Part shown: positions 63,893-64,000 of the stretch, piece by piece
Position numbering within the stretch: the first letter of the stretch is position 1
Layout: each line of letters starts with the position of its first letter
Source of the DNA: Lachnobacterium bovis DSM 14045
GTDB taxonomy: Bacteria; Bacillota; Clostridia; Lachnospirales; Lachnospiraceae
NCBI RefSeq assembly: GCF_900107245.1
Contig: NZ_FNPG01000007.1
Span: 62,001 to 126,000, forward strand
Reading direction: 5' to 3'
Length of the DNA: 64,000 nucleotides
Program-made: the position numbers and the translations under genes
The notes under the pieces: model-generated
What the model was told of the DNA's origin: nothing
The model's database searches: none
What the model saw: only the letters and a program-made list of their open reading frames with translations

Positions 63893-64000
63893 GTTATATT
63901 TTTTAATATGTCAATAGACAGTTGAATTTTAAAAAAGCCGATATAGATAAGAGACAATAGCAGGTAATTATATAGAGACATGGGTTTTGAAGTGGGGTGA

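Larger units (their letters stand above)
63295..64000 (+). other. Gap at window end with a short transcription unit
   Basis: 63295-63600 is AT-rich without recognised signals apart from the minus-strand promoter area of the NYN gene. From 63603 a TATACT, strong ribosome-binding sites, two tiny ORFs and a terminator occur (described separately). The last 100 bases hold nothing I can name. Confidence 0.5.

Noticed and set aside
63760-63981. Minus-strand open frame of 73 codons
   Set aside because: Runs through the terminator hairpin and micro-ORF unit in antisense; no supporting start signal.
1-64000. CRISPR array, insertion sequence or prophage
   Set aside because: No regularly spaced repeats, transposase, integrase or phage structural genes were seen on either strand.

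Overview
The window is one contiguous, AT-rich stretch of core chromosome from a low-GC Gram-positive bacterium. Gene order and protein style point to Clostridia, most likely Lachnospiraceae. The main evidence is the ylxM-ffh-rpsP-khpA / rimM-trmD-rplS-lepB-rbgA-rnhB-ylqG-ylqH order shared with Firmicutes, the mraZ-rsmH-ftsL-pbp-murD-ftsW-ftsQ-ftsZ order, a Thr T-box, a glmS ribozyme and a dlt operon. Family-level placement is inference. I see no prophage, insertion sequence, CRISPR array, tRNA or rRNA. Nearly all genes are on the + strand; exceptions are a small membrane protein (20.3 kb), glmS (46.6 kb), a membrane-anchored unknown (49.6 kb), acylphosphatase and a NYN/LOTUS protein (62-63 kb).

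Layout. 1-9.4 kb: translation and secretion block (YlxM, Ffh, S16, KhpA, RimM, an enlarged TrmD, L19, signal peptidase I, RbgA, RNase HII), ending in an orphan flagellar-type pair (FliK-like and FlhB-C-like). 9.6-20 kb: YraN, PgeF, M42 aminopeptidase, Der-PlsY-GpsA-dUTPase, a phosphoribosyltransferase-like protein, DegV, LysR regulator, PurA. 20.3-25.8 kb: small membrane protein, SEC-C protein, T-box/ThrS, Zn-dependent phospholipase C-like protein, Lgt. 25.8-35.2 kb: division and cell-wall cluster with MraZ operator repeats, lacking mraY, murG and ftsA. 35.4-46.4 kb: beta-CASP RNase-like protein, ArgS, PrfC, RecA-RecX, RNase Y, Nudix hydrolase, AroD. 46.5-53.2 kb: GlmS with its ribozyme, two uncharacterised genes, O-acetylhomoserine sulfhydrylase, a NYN-type protein. 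53.3-59.8 kb: NhaC antiporter and the dltABCD operon, ending in a 42-codon dltX-like gene. 60-64 kb: SmpB and tmRNA (overlapping), a MecA-like adaptor, acylphosphatase, NYN plus double LOTUS protein, and a short terminator-bounded unit with two tiny ORFs.

The genes are mostly housekeeping: ribosome maturation and rescue, membrane targeting, envelope synthesis and division, teichoic acid D-alanylation, and RNA decay. I found no complete novel multi-gene system. The points most worth checking are the C-terminal domain on TrmD, the Arg at the catalytic Lys position of LepB, the 3'-terminal DltX microprotein, the CTTAAG repeats before dltA, the apparent ATT start of the MecA-like gene, the smpB/ssrA overlap, promoter-plus-hairpin leaders at 15.6 and 18.5 kb, and the micro-ORF transcript at 63.6-63.9 kb.
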